Shown: in pieces, positions 1-10,182 of the stretch
How positions within the stretch are numbered: the first letter of the stretch is position 1
Layout of the letters: each line of letters starts with the position of its first letter
From: Chitinophagaceae bacterium UBA2467
Lineage (GTDB): Bacteria > Bacteroidota > Bacteroidia > Chitinophagales > Chitinophagaceae
NCBI GenBank assembly: GCA_002342205.1
Contig: DDPN01000093.1
Span: 1-22,347, forward strand
Reading direction: 5' to 3'
DNA length: 22,347 bases
Notes under the pieces: generated by a model
The model's database searches: none
What the model saw: the letters and a program-made list of their open reading frames with translations, nothing else
What the model was told of the DNA's origin: nothing
Made by a program: the position numbers and the translations under genes

Positions 1-1
1 C

Positions 2-691
2 TACACCAATATTGATGGTGTTGATGATGACATTAATAATATGCCTTTTATTCGGCAGTGTACTACACAGCAGTGGAAGCCTATGCATCGTTTTCAAACG
101 GCTTATATGTTTTTACTGTATGGATTTACTTCTTTGTTCATGTTCTTTATGGATTATGTAAAATATTTTTCAAAAAAGATACATACTACACCGTTGAAGA
201 AAATGGATAAATGGGAGCACCTTGTTTTTTGGGGGGGGAAACTCTTTTTTATCCTATTTTATATTCTTCTACCTATTTATCTATTAGGGTGGAGTCAAGG
301 TCTAATGGGTCTTTTTATCAGCCAGTTTACAATGGGATTAACGCTTGCTATTGTATTTCAATTAGCACACGTTGTGGAGCATGCTGAGTTTGAAGCCGCA
401 GGTGTTGATCCTGTGAAAATTGAAAATGAATGGGCTATTCATCAAATAAAAACCACAGCAAATTTTGCTTTTACTAATAAAATAGCGACCTGGTTTTTAG
501 GTGGTCTTAATTATCAGATAGAACATCATCTTTTTCCACGGATAAGTCATATCCATTATCCTGCGATCAGCCGAATTGTACAGGAGACTTGTGCGCAATT
601 CGGTTTAAACTATCTCTATTTCCCTACTACGCGCGCCGCTGTAGTTTCACATGTGCGCTTTATGAATCAAATGGGGAAAAAGCCTTATTAA
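2..691 (+). CDS. Fatty acid desaturase, C-terminal part (5' end outside window)
   Basis: Membrane di-iron fatty acid desaturase (PF00487 type), expected to introduce a double bond into an acyl chain in the cytoplasmic membrane. The reading frame is open from base 2, so the gene begins left of the window; 229 residues are visible. The opening residues YTNIDGVDDDI are typical of the loop before the membrane core in this family. Two hydrophobic blocks follow, then a second histidine box HVVEH (nt 370-384) and the third box QIEHHLFP (nt 517-540). The Gln-x-x-His-His form of the third box is characteristic of front-end / linoleoyl-CoA-type desaturases. The first histidine box would lie upstream and cannot be seen. 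It is separated by 118 bp from the next gene and has no obvious link to the phosphonate locus. Family is confident; regiospecificity cannot be told. Confidence 0.9.
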   Translation, partial: YTNIDGVDDDINNMPFIRQCTTQQWKPMHRFQTAYMFLLYGFTSLFMFFMDYVKYFSKKIHTTPLKKMDKWEHLVFWGGKLFFILFYILLPIYLLGWSQGLMGLFISQFTMGLTLAIVFQLAHVVEHAEFEAAGVDPVKIENEWAIHQIKTTANFAFTNKIATWFLGGLNYQIEHHLFPRISHIHYPAISRIVQETCAQFGLNYLYFPTTRAAVVSHVRFMNQMGKKPY

Positions 692-752
692 TATTGGCTC
701 AACGGGCTTATCGAAATTGCGCAATCAAAAATTAAATTTCTATTAATATTGA

Positions 753-785
753 TTGTATAATTGTTTATTATTCTGTTTATATTTT
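753..785 (+). promoter_or_regulatory. Candidate Bacteroidota-type promoter for the TonB receptor
   Basis: TTG at 753-755 and TATATTTT at 778-785 are separated by 22 bp. This is close to the Bacteroidota consensus (TTG/TTTG, then TAnnTTTG), with one mismatch in the -7 box. A start site near 792 would give a very short leader before the ATG at 810. The region is very AT-rich, so a chance match is quite possible. Confidence 0.25.
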
Positions 786-809
786 ATTTAGTAAAGCATA
801 ATTCAGTAT

Positions 810-2837
810 ATGTGGCGTAGATTACTTGCTTTACATTTTATTATTGTTAGTTTATTTACAAAGCAAGCTTTTGCCCAAAAAGACAGTGTCCAGAAATTAG
901 AGGAAGTAATAGTAACAGCTACACGAATACCCGTGTCAACACAGCAAGTGCCCTTTACTTTCACAGTAAAGGACTCAAAAAAAAATAGTATTCTATTTGA
1001 TCGAACAGTTCCAGAATCACTATCTAGTTTACCGGGTGTATTTATACAAAAAACAAATCATGGAGGAGGTTCTCCCTTTGTAAGAGGGATGACAGGCAAT
1101 CAAAATTTAATTTTAATTGATGGATTTCGTTTAAATAATTCCATTTTCCGATATGGGCCTAATCAATATTTAACACTTTTCGATGCTCAATCGGTAGATA
1201 GAGTTGAAGTGGTTAAAGGAACAGGGTCAGTGCAATTTGGAAGTGATGCACTTGGGGGTGTCATTAATGTTATAACATATACCCCTCAGTTTACTGCAAC
1301 ACCTACATGGGCACCTATATTAAATATACGAGGTACATCAGCTGGAATGGAAAAAACAATACGACCATCTATTGGATATAGTAATAGGAAAGTGGCAATT
1401 ATTGTAGCCAGCTGCTATAGTGATTTTGGAGATCTCAAAGGGGGAGATACCACCGGATTTCAACGACCTTCAGGTTATAGTCAATTTTCAATGAATGCAA
1501 AACTTAATGCACAATTAAATAAAACATTGAGTCTTCAATTTGCAGTTTCTGCTGTTACACAAAAAAAAGTTCCACTTTATCATCGATATCAGCTAGATAA
1601 GTTTAAAATAGCTTTATCGGACCCCTTACAACGTCAACAAACATTTATTCGCGTACAAAAAAAATTAAACTCTACATTATTGCGAGAAATTAGTATCGGC
1701 GCGTCTTTACAAAATTTATTTGAAAAAAGAGTAAGTCAATCTCGTACAGCATTAGCAAAAACCTTTGAGAAAGATAAAATAAACGGTTTTTCTTTTACTG
1801 CTGAAACATTTTGGACATTGAAAAAAAATTGGACAAATTCTTTATCTGTAGAGCTTAATCGTGACCATGTTATAAGTACTCGCGAATTACTATATTTAAA
1901 TGGTTCCATTGAGTCAAAACGAGGCTTATATCCTACTAACTCATCTTATGTTCATAGCGCTATTTTTAATTTACATCAGATTACGCTTAATCAATTACGA
2001 TTAGATTTTGGTTGGCGTTATCACCAATACCGCATTAATCTTTTTGATTCTACTCTTGGTCCTATCAAAGTAAAGCCAAATGCACTTGTTTATTTGGCAG
2101 GTGCATCTTTTTCATTATCAGCTGCATTAACATTTTATGGAAATATAAGCAGTGGCTATCGGGCTCCTAATATTGATGATATGGGAACTGTCGGCGTTAT
2201 TGATTTTAGATACGAAGTTCCTGCTTATGATTTGAAGCCTGAGGAATCTTTAAATAAGGAGTTGGGAATACGTTGGCGTAAACAAAAAATCTTTGCAACA
2301 ACGTCCTTATTTCACACCTCGTTTCATAACTTAATTACTAGAATTAAAACAGAGCGAATAATCAATAATTATTCGGTATATATTAAACAAAATATTGAAA
2401 AAGCATTTATTTGGGGAACAGAATGGACCCTGGATGGCCAAGTAGGAAAAAATTGGAAGGGTGCAGTAAATTTCACTTATTTGTTTGGAAAAAACGTTAC
2501 ACGTAATGAGCCTATGCGTCGAATACCACCGATGACTTGTAACTTCAACATTCAATATGCAATGGGTAATCAGCAGGTAGGACTTTTTCTTGAAAGCGCA
2601 GGATTACAAGACCGATTAGCACAGGGCGATAAAGATGATACTCGTATCCCAGTTGGAGGAACACCCGGATTTTCAATTTGGAATTTATCTATTTCTGGAA
2701 AATTAAATTTTGTAAAGTATCGAGTACTTTTTTACAACCTTTTTAATAAAGACTTTCGTACACATGGTTCAGGTATCAATGGTATGGGACGAGCTATCAC
2801 CATTTCTACCTCCATTGTATTAAATAACAAAACATAA
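810..2837 (+). CDS. TonB-dependent outer membrane receptor
   Basis: Outer membrane beta-barrel that uses TonB energy to import a ligand into the periplasm. It has 675 residues. A signal peptide covers about residues 1-22 (basic start, hydrophobic core, then AFAQ). A TonB-box-like EEVIVTATR follows, then a plug domain to about residue 155 with SLSSLPGVFIQ, FVRGMTGNQNLILIDGFRL, VDRVEVVKGTGSVQFGSDA and GGVINVIT. The remaining ~500 residues are barrel. There is no carboxypeptidase-like N-terminal extension, so it is a classical receptor (BtuB/FepA/CirA style) rather than SusC-like. The next gene starts 4 bp after its stop and encodes a secreted phosphoesterase, so the two are probably co-transcribed and the ligand may be a phospho- or phosphonate compound. 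Ligand identity is inference; metal-chelate or vitamin uptake is the alternative. Confidence 0.93.
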   Translation: MWRRLLALHFIIVSLFTKQAFAQKDSVQKLEEVIVTATRIPVSTQQVPFTFTVKDSKKNSILFDRTVPESLSSLPGVFIQKTNHGGGSPFVRGMTGNQNLILIDGFRLNNSIFRYGPNQYLTLFDAQSVDRVEVVKGTGSVQFGSDALGGVINVITYTPQFTATPTWAPILNIRGTSAGMEKTIRPSIGYSNRKVAIIVASCYSDFGDLKGGDTTGFQRPSGYSQFSMNAKLNAQLNKTLSLQFAVSAVTQKKVPLYHRYQLDKFKIALSDPLQRQQTFIRVQKKLNSTLLREISIGASLQNLFEKRVSQSRTALAKTFEKDKINGFSFTAETFWTLKKNWTNSLSVELNRDHVISTRELLYLNGSIESKRGLYPTNSSYVHSAIFNLHQITLNQLRLDFGWRYHQYRINLFDSTLGPIKVKPNALVYLAGASFSLSAALTFYGNISSGYRAPNIDDMGTVGVIDFRYEVPAYDLKPEESLNKELGIRWRKQKIFATTSLFHTSFHNLITRIKTERIINNYSVYIKQNIEKAFIWGTEWTLDGQVGKNWKGAVNFTYLFGKNVTRNEPMRRIPPMTCNFNIQYAMGNQQVGLFLESAGLQDRLAQGDKDDTRIPVGGTPGFSIWNLSISGKLNFVKYRVLFYNLFNKDFRTHGSGINGMGRAITISTSIVLNNKT

Positions 2838-2841
2838 TTTT

Positions 2842-5249
2842 ATGAAAAATAAATTAGTTGTGTTGATGTTTGCTCTTTTTGCTATTCAAGTAAGTGCACA
2901 ACAACAATTACCCGACCCCGTTTTATTGCCTAATGGTTGGAAATTAACTCCTGCCGGTGTGTCAATTCCATTAGGAGATCTTCCCTTAAATATGATTTCA
3001 AATCACAGTGGTACATATGTTGCAGTTACAAATAATGGACAGAGCACACAAACACTGCAGTTATTTGATATAAGCCAAAAAAAATTACTAGATGAAGTTG
3101 TTATTCCAAAATCGTGGTACGGGCTTGCTTTTTCATCTGATGATCAGTATTTGTTTGCCTCAGGTGGGCATGATAATCAAATATTAAAATATTCTACTAA
3201 GGAAGGAAAATTACATTTGGTCGATAGCATTGTTTTAGGTAAGCCTTGGCCTACTAAAATTGGACCTGCAGGAATTACTATTGATGATAAAAGCAAATTC
3301 TCTACGTCGTTACTCGTGAGGATAAAAAACTGTACATTATAGATCTCTTAACAAATAAAATTACTAATACATATGGCCTTGGTGCTGAAGCGTATGATTG
3401 TAAGTTAAGTCTTAATAAAACTGAATTATATATTTCACTGTGGGGAGGAGATAAAATTTTAGTGTTAAATACAGATACTAAACGATGGATAAATACCATT
3501 CCTGTTGGCGATAACCCCAATGAAATACTTCTTTCGCCCAGTGGAGATAGATTATTTGTTTCCAATGCAAATGATAATTCTGTTTTAGTTATAGATCTTA
3601 GATCTAAAAAAGTCACTGAAACATTGGATGCTGCACTTTATCCAAATTCACCAGCTGGTTCAACTTCTAATAGTATTGCATTAGATCCCAAAACAAGCTA
3701 TTTGTATATAGCTAATGCTGATAATAATTGTATTGCTGTTTTTGATACAAAGGCTCCTAATCAAAGTACACCTATAGGATTTATTCCCGTGGGTTGGTAT
3801 CCCACCTCAGTGCGTGTTATAAATGGTCAACTTTGGGTTGCAAATGGTAAAGGGATGGCTTCAAAAGCAAATCCTTTTGGCCCTTCTCCAATAAGGAAAA
3901 GGGAAGAAGTTATTCACCATGGGTTTTCTACAAAGCCAGGAAATGAAGTAGAATATATTGGAGGACTTTTTAAGGGGACACTTTCAATTATACCAATACC
4001 CTCAAAATCGATATTATCGTATTATACAAAAGCAGTTTATAAAAACTCCCCTTATCATCCTTCTAAATTTAATAACGCTGACTCCTTGGCTTCAGGATAC
4101 CCAATTCCCATGTCGGACGGGGTTACTTCGCCTATTAAGTATGTCTTTTATGTAATTAAAGAAAATCGCACCTATGATCAAGTATTAGCAGATTTACCGC
4201 AGGGAAGAGGTGACACATCCTTACTATTATTTGGAAGAAAAGTTACTCCTAACCAACATCATCTTGCCGAGCAGTTTGTACTTCTTGATAATTTTTATGT
4301 AAATTCAGAAGTAAGCGCGGATGGGCACAATTGGACAATGGGCGGGTATGCAAATGATTATTTGGAGAAAACGTGGCCCTCTAGTTATGGAGGCAGAGGA
4401 GGAACGTATGGTGGCGAGGGGGAGCGTGTAATTGCTAATAATAAGGATGGATTTTTTTGGGATAATTGTTCCCGATATGGCATAAGTTTTCGATCTTATG
4501 GAGAATTTGTTAGTGGCGATAAGCCTACTATTCCTGTTTTAGAAAAAAATATTTGTACATATTTTCCTGATTATAATTTGTCTATTCGGGATACCACCCG
4601 ATTTAGAATGTGGGAAAGAGATTTTGATTCACTATTGGCATTAAATAAGGTTCCACAATTTAATACAGTTCGATTTGGGAATGACCATACAGAGGGTTTA
4701 AAACTAAATAGGCCTACACCATTTGCACATGTCGCTGATAATGACTTGGCAGTGGGGATGTTTATCGAAAAGTTGGCAGCATCTTCAATTTGGAACCAGA
4801 CCGCAATTTTCATAGTTGAAGACGATGCCCAAAATGGAGCAGATCATATTGACGCTCATCGAAGTACAGCTTATGTAGCAGGTGGGTTTGTTAAACGAGG
4901 ATATGTCGATCACACATTATACACAACAGCCTCTATGCTTCGTACGATGGAATTAATTCTTGGATTACCACCTCTTACACAGTATGATGCCTCTGCGACT
5001 CCCATGTGGAGATGTTTTGATAAAGAATCAAAAGCCTTTCCGTTCAAAGCTTTCATACCTTCTGTTAATTTGAATGAAATTAACTCTGGTACTACTGAGT
5101 GGCAAAAAAGAAGTGAAAAATTTGATTTTACAAAAGAAGATATCAATGATGACGTGGAGTTTAATCGAGTTTTATGGCATGGTATAAAAGGAGCTCGTCC
5201 GTATCCTGGCCCACGCCGTTCTGCTTTTGTAATGCCTTTAAGTGAATAA
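2842..5249 (+). pseudogene. Secreted YncE-like propeller / phosphoesterase, interrupted by a -1 frameshift
   Basis: Two reading frames together encode one protein like the one at 10179-12896. The first frame (2842-3342) starts with signal peptide MKNKLVVLMFALFAIQVSAQ and YVTN/YncE-type propeller blades. After Phe153 (codon 3298-3300) the homologous sequence continues in the other frame as LYVVTREDKKLYIIDL (from 3300) to the stop at 5249. Restoring one T in the ATTC at 3297-3300 gives an uninterrupted 802-residue protein. The C-terminal half is a PF04185-type phosphoesterase (phospholipase C / AcpA relatives). It shows KENRTYDQ (Glu-Asn codons from 4161), a Ser in SADGHNW (Ser codon 4314), NDHT (about 4680), EDDAQNGADH (Asp-Asp codons 4821-4826) and HIDAHRS. 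By analogy with AcpA, Glu-Asn, the Ser and Asp-Asp bind the active-site metal. All are intact, so the lesion may be recent, strain-specific or a homopolymer sequencing error. It lies 4 bp after the TonB receptor. Confidence 0.85.
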
Positions 5250-5344
5250 TCTAATAACGTCTTATTTATATTTTCTTAATAGGACTTTCACACTTTCCTA
5301 ACAATTGGCTTTGACTTTTGCTCAATAATATAAAAGCCAAAATT

Positions 5345-8300
5345 ATGATAGTTTTTTTCCATTCACTTCAAAAGCGATTCAGCTTTTTGCTACTTAGTTT
5401 ACTCCTCGCTAATTTTCTAAGTGCACAAAATCGCATAACAGGAAAGATTTTAGCAGAGGAAGGACGTCAGCCCATTGTAGGAGCCACTATCGTATTAAAA
5501 GGACAAAGCCGCACTACTCTTAGCGACAAGAATGGAACTTTTTCGCTTGAAGGAGAGGCTGGAGATATTCTTACAATTTCTAGTCAGGGATTTATGAACC
5601 AAGAGGTATCTGCCTTGAATGAACCCATGACTATCATTCTAAAAAGTGAGATCAAAGATCTCAGTGAGGTAATTGTTACCGCATTAGGTATTAGGAAAGA
5701 AAAAAAGAAGTTAGGCTACGCAATTCAAGAGTTGAAAGGTGATGAATTGACTGTTGCTCGTGAAACGAACGTTGTAAATCAATTAGCAGGAAAAGTTGCG
5801 GGTGTTACAGTTGTGGGAAGTCCCTCTGGAATAGGCGGATCTGCTCGTGTGACCATTCGTGGTGAGCGTTCAGTTGATTTAAATAAGAACCAGCCACTTT
5901 ATGTAGTGGATGGAGTTCCCATCAGCAATTCAATAACCGGTGGATCTGGTCGTGGAAATCTGGAAGTTGACTTTGGAAATGGTGCAAGTTTTGTAAACCC
6001 TGATGATATTGAATCAATGACCGTGTTGAAAGGCCCTGCTGCTTCGGCCTTATATGGGTCCAGAGCTGCGAATGGTGTAATATTAATTAAAACAAAATCA
6101 GGTAAAAAGCAAAAGGGAATTGGTGTTGAAGCAAGCACAAATCTGACAGTTGAAACCCCGCTTAAGTTGCCTGAATACCAAACCGTTTACGGTCAAGGAA
6201 ATGGAAGCGGTGGAAATTTTGCGTTTGTAAATGGTGCGGGAAGTGGTCTTGCTGATGGAACGGATGAAGGTTGGGGTCCTGCTTTTAATGGTCAAAGTTT
6301 TCCGCAGTTTAATTCTCCTCGCACTCTAAACGGTCAATTAATTAACTACACTGGAGGTGATTTGAATGCCCCAGTAGGAAGTGTAATTACTCCAAGTCCC
6401 TGGCTTGCTGATAAGAATAACCTACGTGATTTTCTTCAAACAGGTACCACTTACACTAATAACGTTTCATTAGTGGGCAGCAATAAAGAATCTGATTTTA
6501 GGTTAAGCTATACAAATGTTAATCAAAAGGGAATTGTTCCTAATACTGATCTAAATCGTAATACGATTTCATTTTCTGGTGGATACAATTTAACTCCAAA
6601 ATTTTCAGCTAGAACTTTTGTGAGCTATATCAAAAGCGAAAGTGATAACAGACCTTCAATCAGTTACGGAACTGAAAGTATCATGTATTTATTTAACTGT
6701 TGGTTGCCAGCATCGGTAAACGTAGATGATATGAAACGTTTATGGCAGCCAGGTTTAGAAAATTTGAAGCAATACAGCTGGAATTATAATTATCATGATA
6801 ATCCTTATTTAACAGTTTTAAAGAACACAAACGGGCAGTATTATGACCGTTTAATTGGAAATATAATTCTTAAATACGAGTTTACTAATTGGTTGAGCTT
6901 ACAAGTAAGAACAGCTACTGACTGGAGTAATGAGCGCAGGGAGTATCGCCGTGCGTTTAGTACACAGCGTTTTCCCTTTGGGCAGTATCGTGAAACAGCA
7001 ATTGTAAATGAAGAGAGAAATACGGATTTTTTGTTTTCTGCTAACAAGAACATAAACAGTGATTTCACTTTCTCAGGGACATTTGGAGGCAATCAGATGA
7101 AGCAAATTTCTAGATTTGACGAATCTGTAGCCGGACAGCTTAATATTCCTGAAATTTATAGTTTGAATAACTCCAGAATTGCGCTTGTTACGGAGCAAAA
7201 CAATGTTGGTAAGCGAATCAATAGTTTATATGGAAGTGCTGGTATTGCTTTCAAGAATAAAATATTTTTAGATATCACAGGACGTAATGATTGGAGCTCA
7301 GCTCTTACGCTTCCTGAAGATCTATTAGCGTTTGGAAAAGAAGACAATTCTTATTTTTATTCTTCATTTGCGCTGAGCGCTATTGTTAGTGATTTAGTGA
7401 AATTGCCCAAGGCCATCAACTTTATGAAAGCAAGAGCTAGCTTTGCGCAAGTAGGTAATGATACTGATCCATTTACATTTACACAAACGTATAGCCGTAG
7501 TGAACCTTTTGGTTCATCTCAAATATATGGAGAGACAAGCCGTTTGGCTAACTTAAATCTGAAGCCTGAAATTAGCTCTGCAGTTGAATTTGGTACTGAC
7601 ATTCGCTTTTTAGGTGGAAGAATTGGTTTAGATGCTACGTACTATCATAGTAACACTAAAAATCAAATTTTAAATATTCCATTAACTGGAACAAGTGGAT
7701 ATAATTCTCGTGTGATTAATGCTGGGTTAATTCAAAATTATGGTGTTGAAGTTATGTTGACTGCAACACCTATTAAGAAAGCCCATTTCACTTGGGATGC
7801 GTTTGTAAATTTTTCTGCCAACAGAAGTAAAGTTGTTGAGTTAAGCGATGGTTTAACTAATTATGTTATGGCAACAAGACGTGTTACTGTGGAGGCGCGT
7901 GTAGGTGAGCGTATGGGAAATCTGTATGGCATTGGCTTTGCCCGCGTACAAAGTACTGATCCCTCTGCTCCTTATTATGATGCAACAGGTAAGTACACAG
8001 GCCAAATGGTATTTGCAGCAAATGGAAGACCTATTAGAACCACCAATAGAATTTATCTTGGTAATTATAACCCAGATTGGTTAATGGGCCTAGGAAATAA
8101 TTTTTCTTATAAAGGAATCAAATTGAGTTTCTTATTTGATATACGCCAAGGTGGACGATTATACTCTGAAACACAAACAGTTGGGCGTGAAGGAGGTATT
8201 ATTACTGAAACCTTAGAGGGTAGAGCTAATGGATATGATCTTACGATAAATGGTAACGGAGTAATTGGTCAAGGTGTTGTAGTAAACTCATCAGGTGGTT

Positions 8301-8635
8301 TTAGTCCTAACACAACAAAAGTAACTGCAAGAGAGTGGCACACTGCTTGGACTGGTGGAAGAGGTATTGCTGAGGGTGTTATGTATGACGCATCTTTCAT
8401 TAAGCTTCGTGAATTACAAATTGGTTATACTCTACCTGACAAATGGTTTGGCAAATCACCCTTCCGTTCTGTTAGTGTAAATCTAGTTGGCCGTAACTTA
8501 TTACTATGGGATCGTGTACCACACGTTGACCCAGAGGTTATGTCTTATACTGGTGGAACTGCGTTACCAGGTATTGAAAACATGAGTATTCCAACTACAC
8601 GTAGCTATGGAGTTAATTTGAGTTTTAAATTCTAA
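5345..8635 (+). CDS. SusC/RagA-like TonB-linked outer membrane transporter
   Basis: TonB-dependent barrel that forms a lidded importer with the SusD lipoprotein encoded next. I place the start at the ATG at 5345 (1096 residues), not the in-frame TTG at 5318, because it gives a normal signal peptide (about 28 residues, ending NFLSAQ). Domains: a carboxypeptidase-D regulatory-like fold at about 29-100 (RITGKILAEEG, GATIVLKG, LSDKNGTFSL); a TonB-box-like SEVIVTALGIRKEKKKLGYA; a plug with NQLAGKVAGVTV, ARVTIRGERS, PLYVVDGVPISN, VLKGPAASALYGSRAANGVI; then a long barrel ending in aromatic SFKF. Length is normal for the family. It sits 95 bp after the frameshifted phosphoesterase and 23 bp before susD. 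No other sign of the substrate is visible in the protein; the downstream genes point to phosphonates rather than glycans (inference). Confidence 0.95.
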   Translation: MIVFFHSLQKRFSFLLLSLLLANFLSAQNRITGKILAEEGRQPIVGATIVLKGQSRTTLSDKNGTFSLEGEAGDILTISSQGFMNQEVSALNEPMTIILKSEIKDLSEVIVTALGIRKEKKKLGYAIQELKGDELTVARETNVVNQLAGKVAGVTVVGSPSGIGGSARVTIRGERSVDLNKNQPLYVVDGVPISNSITGGSGRGNLEVDFGNGASFVNPDDIESMTVLKGPAASALYGSRAANGVILIKTKSGKKQKGIGVEASTNLTVETPLKLPEYQTVYGQGNGSGGNFAFVNGAGSGLADGTDEGWGPAFNGQSFPQFNSPRTLNGQLINYTGGDLNAPVGSVITPSPWLADKNNLRDFLQTGTTYTNNVSLVGSNKESDFRLSYTNVNQKGIVPNTDLNRNTISFSGGYNLTPKFSARTFVSYIKSESDNRPSISYGTESIMYLFNCWLPASVNVDDMKRLWQPGLENLKQYSWNYNYHDNPYLTVLKNTNGQYYDRLIGNIILKYEFTNWLSLQVRTATDWSNERREYRRAFSTQRFPFGQYRETAIVNEERNTDFLFSANKNINSDFTFSGTFGGNQMKQISRFDESVAGQLNIPEIYSLNNSRIALVTEQNNVGKRINSLYGSAGIAFKNKIFLDITGRNDWSSALTLPEDLLAFGKEDNSYFYSSFALSAIVSDLVKLPKAINFMKARASFAQVGNDTDPFTFTQTYSRSEPFGSSQIYGETSRLANLNLKPEISSAVEFGTDIRFLGGRIGLDATYYHSNTKNQILNIPLTGTSGYNSRVINAGLIQNYGVEVMLTATPIKKAHFTWDAFVNFSANRSKVVELSDGLTNYVMATRRVTVEARVGERMGNLYGIGFARVQSTDPSAPYYDATGKYTGQMVFAANGRPIRTTNRIYLGNYNPDWLMGLGNNFSYKGIKLSFLFDIRQGGRLYSETQTVGREGGIITETLEGRANGYDLTINGNGVIGQGVVVNSSGGFSPNTTKVTAREWHTAWTGGRGIAEGVMYDASFIKLRELQIGYTLPDKWFGKSPFRSVSVNLVGRNLLLWDRVPHVDPEVMSYTGGTALPGIENMSIPTTRSYGVNLSFKF

Positions 8636-8658
8636 ATACCATTCAACAGTACTATTTT

Positions 8659-10182
8659 ATGAAATATCTAGTAATCTTAACATTTGTTGCATCGCTGGTG
8701 ATTATGCCGGGTTGTACAAAGGATTTTCGTGAAACCAACACCAACAGAAATAATCCAACTTCGGTTACGCCCGACCTGTTACTTAGTGGTATTATTAAAA
8801 GCACATTGGACCAGCAAGTTAGTGAAGCCTGGGGCATTGGAAATATAGTAGCACAGTACCATGCTAAAATTCAATTTGTGAATGAAGATCGATACGGTTG
8901 GAATGAGCAAAATGGTATTTGGAATAACGTTTACGGAAATTACCGAAATCTTCAAAACATTTTCACTCAGGTTGGGACTAATACATCTAGTCCCTATTAT
9001 GGAGTTGCATTAATTTTAAAGTCATGGATGTTCTCACTTGCAACAGATGCTTATGGAGATGTTCCCTACAGCGAAGCTGGAAAAGCAAAATCAGATGGGC
9101 TTTATCAGCCAAAGTATGATAAGCAAGAGGATATTTATACTGGAATATTAGCTGACTTAAAAAAGGCTAATGAGGTGTTAGCTACTGCAAATGGACCCTT
9201 TTCTGGCGATTTAATTTATGGAGGTGGTGCCTCTTCCTTGATCAAGTGGCGTCGATTAGCTAACTCATTACGCTTGCGCTATCTACTTCGTTTATCAAAG
9301 CAAAAAAGTGTAACCACAGAAATGCAAGCTATACTCTCTGATCCAACAAATAACCCGATTTTCACTGGAAATTCAGATAATGCGGAGTTACGTTACTTAT
9401 CAGCAGCTCCTAACCAGTGGCCATTATATGGCTCCAGAGTTGGTTCCTTTGATGAGTTTAGAGTTAGTAAAACTTTGACCGATCGCTTATCGACATTAAA
9501 TGACCCTCGTGTTCGTGTATTTGGACGACCTACCCAAGCATCTGTCGCCGCTGGATCTCCCGTTATTCTGGGTATTCCTAATGGATTGAGTGATGTTGCT
9601 GCACTTGCCTATAATGGCGGAGTACAAGGTGTTTCCAGAGTTGGTTACACATTTGCTTGTTTGGTTTGCAATGATGCAGGACAGACTCCTCCTGTAGCAG
9701 ATGCACCGCGTGCAATATTGATGAATTATGCAGAATTGCAATTTATTTTAGCAGAAGCAAGGCAAAAAGGAATAATTACAACTGGTGACGCTACCACATA
9801 TTATAATAATGGAATTACAGCCAATTTTGCATATTGGCAATCGGTAGTACCCGCTGCCTATAACATTAATGTAGCAATTCCAACTGGTTATTTGACGCAG
9901 CCTGCTGTTCAGTTAATAGGAACAGATAGTGGGATTCTTCAAAAAATTGCTCTACAAAAATGGATTGCTCTTTACTTTAACGGTTTAGAGGCTTGGTTTG
10001 ATTGGAAAAGAACAGGGCTACCCGAAATTATCCCTGGACCTGCTAATTTAAATAGTAATAAAGTTCCAGTGCGATATATATATCCTTTAACGGAGCAAGC
10101 CTTGAACGGCGCCAATAGAACTGCAGCAGTTCAACGCCAAGGAGCAGATGATTTAAACACACGTAGCTGGATTTTCAAATGA
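8659..10182 (+). CDS. SusD/RagB-like nutrient-binding outer membrane lipoprotein
   Basis: Surface lipoprotein that captures the substrate and closes over the SusC channel. It has 507 residues. The signal peptide ends in a lipobox, IMPGC, so Cys19 should be lipidated; NTNRNNPTSV and PDLLLSGI follow, the usual start of SusD-like proteins. WRRLANSLRLRYLLRLS (about residues 195-211), YAELQFILAEARQKGII, and a C-terminal QKWIALYFNGLEAWFDWKRTG place it in the SusD-like_2 (PF12771) branch. This branch is common in Bacteroidota and often not tied to glycans. It lies 23 bp after susC, and its last 4 bases (ATGA) overlap the start of the propeller/phosphoesterase. That translational coupling ties the esterase to the SusCD importer. 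Confidence 0.94.
   Translation: MKYLVILTFVASLVIMPGCTKDFRETNTNRNNPTSVTPDLLLSGIIKSTLDQQVSEAWGIGNIVAQYHAKIQFVNEDRYGWNEQNGIWNNVYGNYRNLQNIFTQVGTNTSSPYYGVALILKSWMFSLATDAYGDVPYSEAGKAKSDGLYQPKYDKQEDIYTGILADLKKANEVLATANGPFSGDLIYGGGASSLIKWRRLANSLRLRYLLRLSKQKSVTTEMQAILSDPTNNPIFTGNSDNAELRYLSAAPNQWPLYGSRVGSFDEFRVSKTLTDRLSTLNDPRVRVFGRPTQASVAAGSPVILGIPNGLSDVAALAYNGGVQGVSRVGYTFACLVCNDAGQTPPVADAPRAILMNYAELQFILAEARQKGIITTGDATTYYNNGITANFAYWQSVVPAAYNINVAIPTGYLTQPAVQLIGTDSGILQKIALQKWIALYFNGLEAWFDWKRTGLPEIIPGPANLNSNKVPVRYIYPLTEQALNGANRTAAVQRQGADDLNTRSWIFK

Noticed and set aside
716..725. ATTGCGCAAT palindrome after the desaturase as a terminator
   Set aside because: The arms are only 5 bp with no loop and no following T run, so it would not form a useful hairpin.
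3285..3345. Programmed ribosomal frameshift joining the two halves of the phosphoesterase
   Set aside because: There is no slippery heptamer or evident downstream stem, and the intact paralogue is a single frame. A base loss or sequencing error is simpler.
5318..5344. TTG start for the SusC-like gene, adding nine residues
   Set aside because: The ATG at 5345 gives a standard signal peptide, and the TTG lies in a stretch that resembles a -7 promoter box (GACTTTTG at 5313-5320) more than a start site.
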